From: Crossaster papposus | Taxonomy: Eukaryota > Echinodermata > Asteroidea > Velatida > Solasteridae | Assembly: GCA_037893245.1 (NCBI GenBank) | Contig: JBAIAA010000118.1 | Location: forward strand, 1,240,001 to 1,304,000 | Length of the DNA: 64,000 nucleotides | Reading direction: 5' to 3' | Shown here: positions 24,312-34,209 of the stretch, piece after piece | Layout of the letters: the number at the start of each line of letters is the position of its first letter | How positions within the stretch are numbered: position 1 is the first letter of the stretch | Translations under genes and position numbers: made by a program | Notes under the pieces: generated by a model | Databases searched by the model: none | What the model was told of the DNA's origin: nothing | What the model saw: only the letters and a program-made list of their open reading frames with translations

Positions 24312-24551
24312 TATATACCATGTGCCCTCTGTTTACATCTATATTCAAATGTAAATATGCGCACGCATCGTGTTTTACATAAATTTAGTTAAGAGGCGAC
24401 ATCAGAGGTCACATAATTCAAAGGTGGTTTGACCTGTGTGGCGTCACTCCTCAACCAAATTTTATGCAAAACACGATGTGTGCGCATATCTTGACTTGCA
24501 TATTTGAATACAGATGTAAACACGTGAAGTCAGAGGGCACATCGTCTATAG
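24312..24551. mobile_element. Palindromic MITE, copy 3
   Basis: TATATACCATGTGCCCTCTG (24312) is mirrored by CAGAGGGCACATCGTCTATA (ends about 24550). The inner GATGTGTGCGCATATCTTGA and TATGCGCACGCATCGTGTTT are mirrored in part. Confidence 0.75.
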
Positions 24552-25699
24552 TCGCAGTGGAATGTAGTGAATGGGAAAACAGACAATGAGATAAAGAACA
24601 GTTTATAGTCTTAACAATGCTGCTATTATTCACACAATCAGAATTAGTATAGATTTACTTTGAACGGTTCGATATCTCACTACGCCTGTGCGCAGATCGT
24701 GCGCTCGCCCAAAAGTCCCTTTAATTCATTTCAGAGCGTGCCAACAACAATCCAAATTTCAAGCGGACCTCCAATCTATTAATGCGCACGATCTGCCTAC
24801 GAAATAATGTCAGTTTGTCATGTGGTGTGTACCTACATCTGTTTATGAAGTAAAATGTCCTTGAATTTAAATGAAATTCGTTTGCATCGAGTTTGACTTT
24901 ACATGCGCTCTTGTTTGATGTTTGACATGTTCCCTCCTTGTACCTCTTTTACATGTAGTATTATTGGTGCTGAGATACGGGGCGAGTCAAAGGAAAGTTC
25001 ACTCAACTTTATACACAAATTTTCTATAACTTTTTTTGGTAAACAAAATAGGTAATATTAACGATAATATAGATAATATTTGGTCTACTGTTAAAACAAT
25101 GACACGATTTGGAAATCCTGATTTCAAATTCACCGGAAGACCAGAACGCATGTTGCATAGTGGACAGCTTCAAAAAAAGGGAAGGCTCATTTAAATGCAT
25201 GTAACTTTAGAACCAAAGGAGTAAAATTCAGAAATTCAAAAATCTATATTTAAGCCTAAAATATTGCCTATGTATATGCTTCTCTACCTATGTGTATATT
25301 TGCCTAAAATTTCTTTAGAAATATTCTTGTTGAATCACACTGTATGCTTATATAGTTTCCAGTATAATCTGTTTGTGTGGGATGTTCAGTGGCAAGTAAA
25401 ACGTTTTGCATAATGTTATGCGCTTGTCAATTAGCTGCCCCACCCAAGATGTCAGTTTTGGAGATTTTCACTTTTGAAGTGACCAAATCCCCAACCCTGG
25501 GTCAACATTTTAGTGGCAAGCCCTGACATACATTGTGGTGAGGCAACAATGTTCGTAATTGACCAAAATCTCTACCCTGGGGGGTTTGAAAAACCTGACT
25601 AAACCCCGACATAAAACCTGGGGCAGCCCAGTGGTGGGGGAAGCAATAGACCTAATGACGTAATGGCTTTGTTTATGCACCTTCCATGGAAGCAAAATA
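24552..25699. other. Unique DNA, no gene recognised
   Basis: Around 24660-24810, GCGCAGATCGTGCGCTCGCC and ATGCGCACGATCTGCC form inverted partners, perhaps a short decayed element. Otherwise I see nothing. Confidence 0.35.
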
Positions 25700-25773
25700 C
25701 TGTCGGGCATACTGTCGGGCACGTTTTGAATACAGATGTAAACACGTGTCGTCAGAGGGCACATCGCCTATAC
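25700..25773. mobile_element. Palindromic MITE, copy 4 (right arm only)
   Basis: TACTGTCGGGCACGTTTTGA, then ATACAGATGTAAACACGTG and CAGAGGGCACATCG, match the right arm of copies 1 and 3. The left arm is missing. Confidence 0.6.
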
Positions 25774-25799
25774 GGTCATTTGACCTTTGACTTATTAAA

Positions 25800-25965
25800 C
25801 ATATAGATATAATAACATGCAATGGCAGCCGATTTGAACAAATTGAAAATTGCTTGTTATTCTACCTATATTTTTCAATGGACAAATCTGCGATGGCTCT
25901 ATACCAATATCTTTCTCATAGGGTTGTGTGCCAAATTGTATCCATTGATTGAACAATTTTGCATC
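25800..25965. repeat. Dispersed repeat, copy 2 (partner at 5436-5655)
   Basis: CAATGGCAGCCGATTTGAAC, AAATCTGCGATGGCTCTATA and TTGTGTGCCAAATTG occur in the same order as in the copy near 5.5 kb. Confidence 0.5.
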
Positions 25966-26169
25966 AATCTGCCCAACTATAACAGTATAGAAACTTTAAG
26001 GTTGATCCCGGAGGTTGATTCGGGACACTCCACGTGCATTTTGATTGCTTCTCGGCCAAATCTTCATTGCGATACATTTCCCCAAGGGCTCTGTTTGCGT
26101 TAATTCTGACAATTAAAATTAAAATCTTTCAAAAATGATTTTCTTTCAGTTTCGCGAACTGCCCTGCGT

Positions 26170-26333
26170 TAGTCTTTGGGCAAGACGTTGCTTAATCCAC
26201 AGCCACGAGAGGGCGCTAGGGCGAGAAACCATTATCACTGACAAACTGGTTCGTCCGTTCGTCAGTGATAATGGTTTGTCGCGATACCGCCCTCTCGTGG
26301 CTGTGGATTAAGCAACGTCTTGCCCAAAGACTA
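26170..26333. mobile_element. Near-perfect palindromic MITE with TA ends
   Basis: TAGTCTTTGGGCAAGACGTT is exactly mirrored by AACGTCTTGCCCAAAGACTA. The match continues through GCTTAATCCACAGCCACGAG and GGGCG, and again for CCATTATCACTGAC. The arms are about 73 bp with only small internal mismatched stretches and a loop of about 18 bp. TA at both ends fits a Tc1/mariner-type target duplication (inference). Confidence 0.85.
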
Positions 26334-26851
26334 CCGGACCCTGCATCTATAGCTTTTTAGGTATACCCCCTGTTGGTCGCGCCGTGAACTTCGTCAGTCA
26401 ACCCTGACCTCCAATTTGAGCGGAGCTTGAAGAAGGGAAAACATGGAAAATGGAGCAGAGGTCACAGTTTAGCACAATTTCCAGTGTCACCGCTGACCTA
26501 AATTAAGCACAGTTTCAGCAAGGGACACCTGCTTCGAGCATCGAGCAAACCACCCAGCAGTCAGGGCGCAGCGTTGGCCATCATGAAGTTTACGGTCAAT
26601 TTTTTTTTGCAGCTGCACTCTTGGCCGTTCGATAATTCCCGAGGTTTTAACGAGAGTTTGGTAGTGCCCCTCGAAAAACCAACATAAAATCTCTAAAGTG
26701 AAACTTCGATAATGTTTGTGTCGATTGATCCAAATTTGTAAAGATTATTTAACATTTATAGTTATTAGTTAGCTTTGTGTTAAATGAGGTATAAATCTTG
26801 TTTGACACCCCCTGTTTCGGATCACCAAGTGAACAATAGTTACGTGTTTGT
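26334..26851. other. Unique DNA, no gene recognised
   Basis: No coding or repeat feature that I can support. Confidence 0.35.
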
Positions 26852-28216
26852 ATGGTGGCCCTGAAGGGACTACGCAGATCGTGATTATTGACGTCAATAT
26901 TTACGACAAATTTCACGACTTTCCTCAAAGTCGCGAATATTGACGTCAATATTCACGACAAATTTCACGACTTTCCCCAAAAGTCGCGAATATTGACGTC
27001 AAATTTGACGTCGATATTCGCGTCAAATTTCACGACTTTCCCTGAAAGTCGCGAATATTGACGTCAATATTCGCGACAAAATTCATGACTTTCCTCAAAG
27101 TCGCGAATATTGACGTCAATATTGACGTCAATATTCGCGACTTTCCCCAAAAGTCGCGAATATTGACGTCAAATTTGACGTCAAATTTCGCGACTTGCCT
27201 CCAAAGTCGCGAATATTGACGTCAAATTTGACGTCAAATTTCACGACTGGACATAAATTTTGACGCGAATTTTTTTTCCAGCAAGCTAGGTTGTCTTCTT
27301 ATTCCTCCACGGTTTTGGCGCGCCGTCCGTCAAGTCTGTGCCGTTCATCAATCATCAATACTCCGAAAACGGGCATATTGAGGGCGCCCTCGATTGTCAT
27401 CAGTGGATTTGTTTCAAGTTCAGAAACAAATCTCGTGAAGTGAACTTAAAGGTAGGATACACTATTTGCAAATATATCAACAATATTTACTACCGAATTA
27501 TTAAGAAATATCGTACTTATTTGAAGGTAAATTATGATTCTAGGCATCCAGCAAAATCATCGCGCAAGATATCCTGTAATTATTCCGAATTTTTTCTTTA
27601 TAAAACTAAATTCGCGATCACCGGACCGCGATCGCAAAAAAACGTAAGTTAAACGAGATTTACTATAAAATACAACCCCCCAAAATCCACCCATTCATGA
27701 TAATTCAAGCAATTACCAATGGTGTATCCTACCGTATCCTGACTATACCTTGACGGACGGCGCGCCCCGGAACAAATGAAAAACTCAGTCTTGGAGCAAG
27801 ACTAGCCAAAACCGTGGAGGAATAAGAAGCACCTAGCTGGCTGGAAAAAAATTCGCGTCAAAATTTATGTCCGGTCGTGAAACTTGACGTCAAATTTGAC
27901 GTCAATATTCGCGACTTTGGAGGCAAGTCGCGAAATTTGACGTCAAATTTGACGTCAATATTCGCGGCTTTTGGGGAAAGTCGTGAATATTGACGTCAAT
28001 ATTGACTTCAATATTCGCGACTTTGAGAAAAGTCGTTAATTTTGTCGCGAATATTGACGTCAATATTCGCGACTTTCAGGAAAAGTCGTGAAATTTGACG
28101 CGAATATCGACGTCAAATTTGACGTCAATATTCGCGACTTTGGGGAAAGTCGTGAAATTTGTCACGAATATTGACGTCAATATTCACGATCTGCGTAGTC
28201 CCTTCAGGGCCACCAT
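26852..28216. mobile_element. Foldback element with arms of repeated TGACGTCA
   Basis: ATGGTGGCCCTGAAGGGACT (26852) is mirrored by AGTCCCTTCAGGGCCACCAT (ends 28216). Each arm is about 480 bp. The arms consist of GCGAATATTGACGTCAATAT units alternating with AAAGTCGCGAA and TTTCACGACTTTCC. I count by eye about ten perfect TGACGTCA octamers in the left arm and about eight in the right, with a few one-base variants. The inner arm ends (GAATAAGAAGCACCTAGCTG and its partner, then GACGGACGGCGCGCC) are also mirrored. The centre (27335-27750) includes GAGGGCGCCCTCGATT, shared with 58333, and a nested MITE. No transposase is present. Confidence 0.8.
27446..27735. mobile_element. Nested MITE of the 3119-4102 family
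   Basis: TTAAAGGTAGGATACACTAT (27446) is mirrored by ATTACCAATGGTGTATCCTACC (ends 27733). Internally TTCTAGGCATCCAGCAAAAT, GGACCGCGATCGC and CCCCCCAAAATCCACCCATT match the pair at 3.1-4.1 kb. It sits in the centre of the TGACGTCA foldback and so inserted later. Confidence 0.75.
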
Positions 28217-28300
28217 TATGTTTGGCCTTCCATAGTTTGGTAATCTGAGGTTAGTAAAATGTTCCAACCTCACGTCGGCAATAAAAAAGGTATGGTGTTC

Positions 28301-28794
28301 TAAAACAGACAGGCAACGTCGTGGTTCAACTTTCAAAACGTCGTACTTCAACTTTCTAACGTCGTGGTTCAACTTTTAAAACGTCGTTGTTTAACTTTCA
28401 AAACGTTGTAGGCCTATACTTCAACTTTCAAAACGTCGTGAACTACGGCGTTTTACAAGTTGAGCCACGACGTTTCGAAAGTTGAACCACGACGTTTGAA
28501 AGTTAAACCACGACGTTGCCTGTCTGTTTTTTTCAAAACGTCGTGGTTCAACTTTCAAAACGTCGTACTTTAACTTTCAAACGTCGTGGTTCAACTTTCA
28601 AACGTCGTGGTTCAGCTTTCAAACGTCGTACTTCAACTTTCAAACGTCGTGGTTCAACTTTCAAAACGTCGTGGTTTAACTTTCAACACGTTGTAGGCCT
28701 ACTTCAACTTTCAAAACGTCGTGAACCACGGCGTTTCAAAACTTGAGCCACGACGTTTTGAAAGTTGAACCACGACGTTGCCTGTCTGTTTTAT
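28301..28794. mobile_element. Foldback of about 21-bp GTCGTGGTTCAACTTTCAA repeats
   Basis: TAAAACAGACAGGCAACGTC (28301) is mirrored by GACGTTGCCTGTCTGTTTTA (ends about 28793). A third CGTTGCCTGTCTGTTTTT at about 28513 marks an internal boundary, so the structure is two partial units end to end. The interior is a run of AACGTCGTGGTTCAACTTTC repeats, in both orientations. The open frame across it reads a serial FKRRGST pattern and is a repeat artefact. TA flanks suggest a mariner-type origin. Confidence 0.75.
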
Positions 28795-29720
28795 AACACA
28801 GTAGAATTAAGCTGTAGCGTAAGCAACACAGAGCATGCGCTGTTACAGTTTCATTATGTACGACTTTGTCCTAGAATATTATACAGTGTAACTCTCAATA
28901 CAATGCAACAAATATAACGGAATGCCACATGTAGAATGTGTAGCCAACAAAGATAATAAGATACACCTTTCTATTAAAAATGAGACATCAAACGTTCAAA
29001 TCTGATAATGTTTGACCAAGTTATATTCCCAAGAGAGGTCAAATTGACCATTGGACCAAGTTGTTCGATTTTGTTTTGAATGTGCAAGTGTTGCAATGTG
29101 GATGAGCTGTTGGTGATTAGCGGCTAAACGCACGTGTATAGTTCCTAAACATCAATAATCATTGACTAAAACATGCAAGATTAGCATGTCAACGTGATAT
29201 GTTTACAAACATGAATTTTGTTTACTCGCTAAAGATAGGTTTGGCAGTGTAGGCCAGGCAATTGTCCAAACATAGGTAAGTATGCTACCGTTGTTCCAAT
29301 GCCGAAAATGCCGAAAGCTTGGTCCCATGATCAATTTGATCCTACCTCTCTTTGGAAATTACCCATAATTAACTCTGTAAAAGAACCATCAGACTTGGAC
29401 GATGTAATTCTACGTGCATGTGCTAATCCGTTTTAGTTTGTTTGCATTTTTTTGACACACCGTAGGGCTTTTAATATATTCCAGGACAAAGCTTTCTACA
29501 CAATAAAGTGAGAACGTATATTTTCCGGTAACATCTAGGTGACAAACTAAAACGTTTCAATCGAGTCATTATTGAAAAAAACCACCAACGTTTAGAACGC
29601 GACGATTTGCCGGGTACTTTAGGTTTGCTTTCAGAGTTGGTGGCGCCATTTATTAATACAAGCAAACGACAAACTCAACTATACGAGACGCGCTCGTAAG
29701 AGGGCGCACAGCAATTCATG
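28795..29720. other. Unique DNA, no gene recognised
   Basis: Ordinary AT-rich sequence. I see no motif, RNA or repeat that I can support. Confidence 0.35.
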
Positions 29721-30075
29721 AGCAAGTTCGGGCGCGAACTATAGTTAACTATAGTTCGACTAACATCGCTCGAACGCAGAATGGTTGGACTATCTAGTCG
29801 ACTATACACTCCGTGAGATGAGTTAAACCAACAAATATAAAAAACCACGAAGTACCGTTTGTTCTTCAAAAGACGACAGATCGCGTTGCCTCTAAAGAGG
29901 CGACGGTGACGGCGACGGAGTCATTCTTGGTGTCATCACCATAGTACCGCGTCTGTGGTCTGCCAACATAGAGCAAGTTCGGGCGCGAACTATAGTTAAC
30001 CATTAGTCAGTCTCTGCTTTACCAATGCGCATGCTCAAATGCAGTTCGCTCGAACGGCTCTAGTCGAACTATTGT
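29721..30075. repeat. Rearranged repeat region at the left edge of duplication unit 1
   Basis: GAGCAAGTTCGGGCGCGAAC occurs at about 29720 and again at 29971, each followed by TATAGTTAAC. Between them, 29803-29975 is an inverted copy of unit 2 sequence at about 47370-47490. Examples are CTATACACTCCGTGAGATGA against TCATCTCACGGAGTGTATAG, and CCATAGTACCGCGTCTGTGG against the 47385 region. Confidence 0.6.
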
Positions 30076-30360
30076 TGAAAAGATGGCAACCGCTTTGTTT
30101 ACATTTGCGACATGAATGAGATGGGTATTGCCACTATTCTTCCACGCATATAAGTAGGATAAGCCATAACGTTAGTCATGGTGGTCCAAAAACAAGACAA
30201 AAAATTACATTAGGCCCGCCAGATTTTCACTTAACGTTACTGCCTTTCCCTCCGTCCGACTACTGACATCAACTTTTTGTACGTCACTGGTTCTCTCCAT
30301 GTTTTCCTATGAAAAGAGGCTACTGTCAACCAGCGGCAACCGTGCTCCGGGGTCTGGTTC
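30076..30360. other. Unique DNA before duplication unit 1
   Basis: No gene or repeat is recognised. The sequence shared with unit 2 begins at about 30361 (ATAGCCCTATACAATGATAT). Confidence 0.35.
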
Positions 30361-31144
30361 CAAATAGCCCTATACAATGATATCGGATGTGCTCACAGTT
30401 TCTCTGAGGATCGACTTGATCCCAGCCCCCTAATTCGCCCGGGCGGATTACTATTACGACCAGGCCGGATTATTGTTTCAGGTTAAAACAGCTCAAATGA
30501 ACCCATTGGCGTTACATTATGGGCTAGATTACGACCCATAATCTAATAATCGACCCATAAATTAAAAAAAAATCGGCCCGCAATGTAATAATTATTGTCC
30601 CATAATGTACAATAAATTAATAACAATAAGGTCCGCATTAATATGGTTTTAGGAACATTTCAGGGAACCAAAATATTGTTTACTACTTTTGTTGAGTGAT
30701 CGTTTATTTATGTCATTTTTTATTTTATTTTATTTTATTTTTATTTTTTTTTTTTTTATTTTTTTATTTATTTATTTTTTTTTTTGGGGGGGGGGGGCGT
30801 TTTTTCAAAGCGTTCATACCGTGAACCAGTGGCGTACCTATAGTATAGTAATCCGCTCGAGTAAATTAGTGGGCTGGGATTTTGTGGTCATATCCTCAAT
30901 ACGCGTCCGTACGTTTACCATGCAATTGCATGATGCTTTCAGATTGTTACAAAAAAGGTTTTGGTTCAACGACAGTGACACACAAAGCGACAGAGCACAT
31001 TCAACCTGTTCCCGTGCACGATTCTCCCCGCATGGATCTTATCGACATCGACACCGCTCACCATAACTCCTCGACGCCCTGATTATAATACTGTGTTATC
31101 ACACACACACAAATTGTTGGCATATTCTGCACTATAATAACACC
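30361..31144 (+). repeat. Upstream part of duplication unit 1 (matches 47486-48298)
   Basis: ATAGCCCTATACAATGATAT starts a block that runs, with small indels, into the sulfotransferase gene and matches the same interval before the second copy. It probably holds the promoter and 5' UTR. GACAGAGCACATTCAACCTG and GCATGGATCTTATCGACATC, just before the gene, are nearly identical in both copies. I see no clear TATA box. Confidence 0.75.
30716..30797 (+). repeat. T-rich/poly-G simple sequence in unit 1 only
   Basis: TTTTATTTTATTTTATTTTT followed by a G run. Unit 2 has only a short CCCTTTTGGGGGGC at the corresponding point (about 47920), so this tract expanded after the duplication. Confidence 0.8.
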
Positions 31145-32386
31145 ATGATGTCTCAAAAGTGTCTGCTCTGCGTATTATTTGCGAGTGCGACTGTGTGGAT
31201 TGTGGTGATGCTCGCGGCAGGTCCAAAATTTAGACTGAACGTGTTGCCCAATCATTTGATCGTGTCATCTTGGAGAGAAACAAAGGGTCCTGATGTACTG
31301 CCACATCACTCGAGTTCTCTGGACGATGATATTCAAGATATCCGCCATCAGTCGAAGCTTCAACCCCCTGGAAACCTTTCGAACGCTAATGGACTTTTGC
31401 CGAGACCTGTGTTGTTGTTTGCAAGCATGCGAACGGGGTCTTCCTTTATAGGTGATATTCTTGAAAGCAACACAGATGCCTTCTACCATTTCGAGCCCGG
31501 ACTTGTTCTGGGGAGGACTGTGTTGGCAAACATGGAATCCGTGAGGGGTTTAGGGCTCACCTACAACATTGCCAGCTTGTGCATCAACATGATGGCGAAG
31601 TTGTACCGGTGTGACTTTCGTGGTTTAGACTTCTACCTGCAGTACCTTTCCAACAGCGGACTGCAAACGATTCGACGCTTTACACCAAGACTCTACGTTG
31701 CTTGCCGCTCTCGCTCAAAATCTAATGCGACTCGCGGATGCAATATCACGCGTGACATGGCAACAAGTGCGTGCAAGAGAAGCAAATACGTTATCGTCAA
31801 GACGATCAGAATCCCATTAATCGAAATGCTGACTCCATTAATCAAAGACTACGGCTTGGACCTAAAGGTCATCCACTTGATTCGAGACCCTCGCCCCATG
31901 ATTGCCTCCTGGGCGATCGCTGAATCCAAACACAATCTTCGCAACGACGTAAAGTTGTCAAAAGTATATCGGAACAGATTGTCTAACTACTGCGGGAACG
32001 GCAAGGCAAACCTAGAGGCGGGAAAAGACCCGTCGTGGCAAAGACGGTACCTGCTCCTGCGGTTCGAAGATATGGCATCGAATCCTATTGCTACCTCCCT
32101 GAAGATCTTCAGGTTTCTTGGTTACAGGCAGTTACCAAAGACAGTGCAACGATGGATCGAGGACAACACCAAATCAGGAACATCTATAGACCTGTTTGAT
32201 ACAAAACGGAATTCGAGTCAAATTTACCAGGCGTGGCGTAGCTCCATGCATTTTGAGCTGGCCAAAGCTATCGAAGAGGTGGGACAATGTCGCGAGATGA
32301 TGGGAATGATAGAATACTGCCTGCTGGAAGATGAGCAACACCAAAGAAACTTGTCTCGATCGCTATATTGGCATCTGAAGGTATAA
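31145..32386 (+). CDS. Carbohydrate (GlcNAc/Gal 6-O-type) sulfotransferase, copy A, intact
   Basis: A 413-residue, intronless reading frame. Residues 6-24 form a single hydrophobic segment near the N-terminus, giving a type II Golgi membrane topology. The 5'-phosphosulfate-binding motif lies at residues 89-101 (LLFASMRTGSSF), followed by FEP at 116-118. The 3'-phosphate-binding motif is at 241-255 (KVIHLIRDPRPMIAS). The C-terminal part (RFEDMASNP, SLKIFRFLGY, WIEDNT, QAWR, CREMMGMIEY) also follows the CHST1/CHST3-type family. Such enzymes transfer sulfate from PAPS to the 6-O position of GlcNAc, Gal or GalNAc on glycans; the acceptor here cannot be told. N-glycosylation sequons occur at residues 77, 194 and 200 and further on. 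The ATGATG start in AACACC context is shared with copy B, where the frame further upstream opens only at a TTG. Length and single-exon form fit the family. Confidence 0.9.
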   Translation: MMSQKCLLCVLFASATVWIVVMLAAGPKFRLNVLPNHLIVSSWRETKGPDVLPHHSSSLDDDIQDIRHQSKLQPPGNLSNANGLLPRPVLLFASMRTGSSFIGDILESNTDAFYHFEPGLVLGRTVLANMESVRGLGLTYNIASLCINMMAKLYRCDFRGLDFYLQYLSNSGLQTIRRFTPRLYVACRSRSKSNATRGCNITRDMATSACKRSKYVIVKTIRIPLIEMLTPLIKDYGLDLKVIHLIRDPRPMIASWAIAESKHNLRNDVKLSKVYRNRLSNYCGNGKANLEAGKDPSWQRRYLLLRFEDMASNPIATSLKIFRFLGYRQLPKTVQRWIEDNTKSGTSIDLFDTKRNSSQIYQAWRSSMHFELAKAIEEVGQCREMMGMIEYCLLEDEQHQRNLSRSLYWHLKV

Positions 32387-32532
32387 TTTCACTAACTAAA
32401 ACCACAGACAAACGTTCGGCCGCACCCCCCCCCCCGCTCCAACACCCCCCCTCACACTTCCCTGCTCCGACATACAAACAAATCACAATGTACAACAATA
32501 ATAGGTTTTCCCTGTCAATTTCGGCAAACTTG
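32387..32532 (+). other. 3' flank of sulfotransferase copy A
   Basis: Matches the flank of copy B to about 32522 (TTTTCCCTGTCAATTTCGGC), then diverges into the 1.7-kb repeat. A C-rich run at 32424-32436 differs in length from that in copy B. The nearest AATAAA is at 32708-32713, inside the first 1.7-kb repeat unit. Confidence 0.55.
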
Positions 32533-34209
32533 TTTTTATGTCACATGTCAGTCAGTATTTGTTTTGTAACACTGAGATCGTTTTATTTACATAAATATAT
32601 TTTTGCTTTCATTTAAAAAGGCCAAATTTGCAAAATTGCCACTATATACCCATTTTCGTTATTACATTGCTCCGAAGTTTTATATTTAATCTGAATGAAT
32701 TACGTTCAATAAAATCGATTTTATTTGATTGCGTTTAAAGAAAATTATGGGTCGACACCAATCGATTATCGCATTGTCTGTAGCCAACGTAATCAGGCCA
32801 GGTGCATCGGTACTAATAAACGGTATCGATTTTAATCAACCAAGTACACACACGTATGTACCATTTCAAGGAAGTGAATAGTTGTGTTTTCTGTAGAACA
32901 AAATACATGATAGCCACACTTGTTTAACCTTTCCTGTAATTTTGATGACAAATTACAGTGAAATTAGCTGCTTAATGGAAGTAATCCTACTTCGATTTAT
33001 ATTTATAGATTGGGAAATGAGAATGCAACATTTCAAACAAAATATACCTCACATTGTTATCAAAAACTCATACTTTTATTTCATATTCTACAGGATAATG
33101 CTAATATGCAAAATTAATGTTGATATAGGCTTTAGCCAAACACCAATTAGTGCCTAATTAGCCCGTTAAATAAATCCCTTTTTCAATGCACTATTGTAAT
33201 GCGTTTTTCGGCTGCGAATAATCTGCCTCTTTAAAGCAAAGTGTACCTCACATGTTATTCAAACCTCATATTTGTATTTTATGATCTACGAGATCATGCT
33301 TCTGGGCACACTTAATTTTGGTATAGGCTTCAGCCGAACAGTAATTAGTGCACTCGCACTCTGTTGGGCTTATTCGCGATGTTCTCGGTGATTCAGTTTC
33401 GTCAATCAACAATTTCAACAATTAATTTCACCACGCCGGATTTTATGAGAACGATAATTGTTACTTCATTTAATAACACTACAGCTCTTCAACTATGTTC
33501 TGTATCATTAGATGGATCCTAGTAGTTTGTCAGTTTAGATCGTTAGGTAAAAGACGGTTTCAGACCGTGGCCATATTTTTTTTCACCTAATATCGCCCAA
33601 TAATTCTTTGCGATACCACGCTTGGGTTAAATGTAAGTTTCTAAGGTCGCATGCCAATAAGCAGATATTATCAAAACTACATAAAATGTAAACAAAAAAC
33701 AAAGGTTATCACAATTAGCATATAAGAGAATCTTGGTATTTTACAGTGTTTATGTAACAGTTTAGTACACTAACTGCCTTAATGTGCGACTATTGGTTTT
33801 TGTATTTATAGGGGGCGGGGGTGGGGTGTGAGACCCGGAGTGTATGACCTGAATATCAGTTTCAACAAATTGATTTAAATGGAAGAAAACAAGACAAATT
33901 CCAATATACTGGTCCCCTGTTAAGCCCATTGGTAGGACTGACAAAAAATAAGAAAACAAATTGATTTTTTTTTATGAACGAGGTCAGGACTTTTTAGATA
34001 TTTCTTATCTACACAGATTATTGCATGAAAGTGACATTGCACAATAAACCATTTGCATTGCACCATGCACGGTGTCCTAATACCGAAGTCTTTGAGAGAT
34101 TGTGTGAAGTCAGGAAGTCGGGATTGCTGAGTAGTAGTCGTGGGTTCAAATCCCACTCCTGTTAGCGTTAGCAGTTTTATATTCGTTATTTAAATTTAAA
34201 ACAAACTTG
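32533..34209 (+). repeat. 1.7-kb tandem repeat, unit 1
   Basis: Starts TTTATGTCACATGTCAGTCA and runs to the tRNA-like segment and GCAGTTTTATATTCGTTATT. The next unit at 34210 repeats the same landmarks in order: TTCAATAAAAT, ACACCAATCGATTATCGCAT, AGGCTTTAGCCAAACACCAA, GGGGGCGGGGGTGGGGTGTG. The offset is about 1677 bp. It is non-coding and present only downstream of copy A. Confidence 0.85.
34109..34164 (+). pseudogene. tRNA-Leu-like remnant in repeat unit 1
   Basis: GTCAGGA at the 5' side and TCCTGTTA at the 3' side resemble the tRNA-Leu acceptor stem. GTGGGTTCAAATCCCAC is a complete T-arm with a B-box. The segment is only about 56 nt and has no anticodon arm, so it is a remnant or SINE head, not a functional tRNA. 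Confidence 0.5.

Noticed and set aside
28516-28746. 76-codon frame with repeated FKRRGST units, looking like a basic repeat protein
   Set aside because: It is the translation of the 21-bp DNA repeat of a foldback element, and the repeat also runs in the opposite orientation within the same element.
28301-28794. Short regularly spaced repeats resembling a CRISPR array
   Set aside because: Repeats are contiguous and inverted within an animal mobile element, with no unique spacers of constant length.
34109-34164. Functional tRNA-Leu gene
   Set aside because: The T-arm and acceptor-like ends are present, but the segment is about 56 nt and has no anticodon arm.
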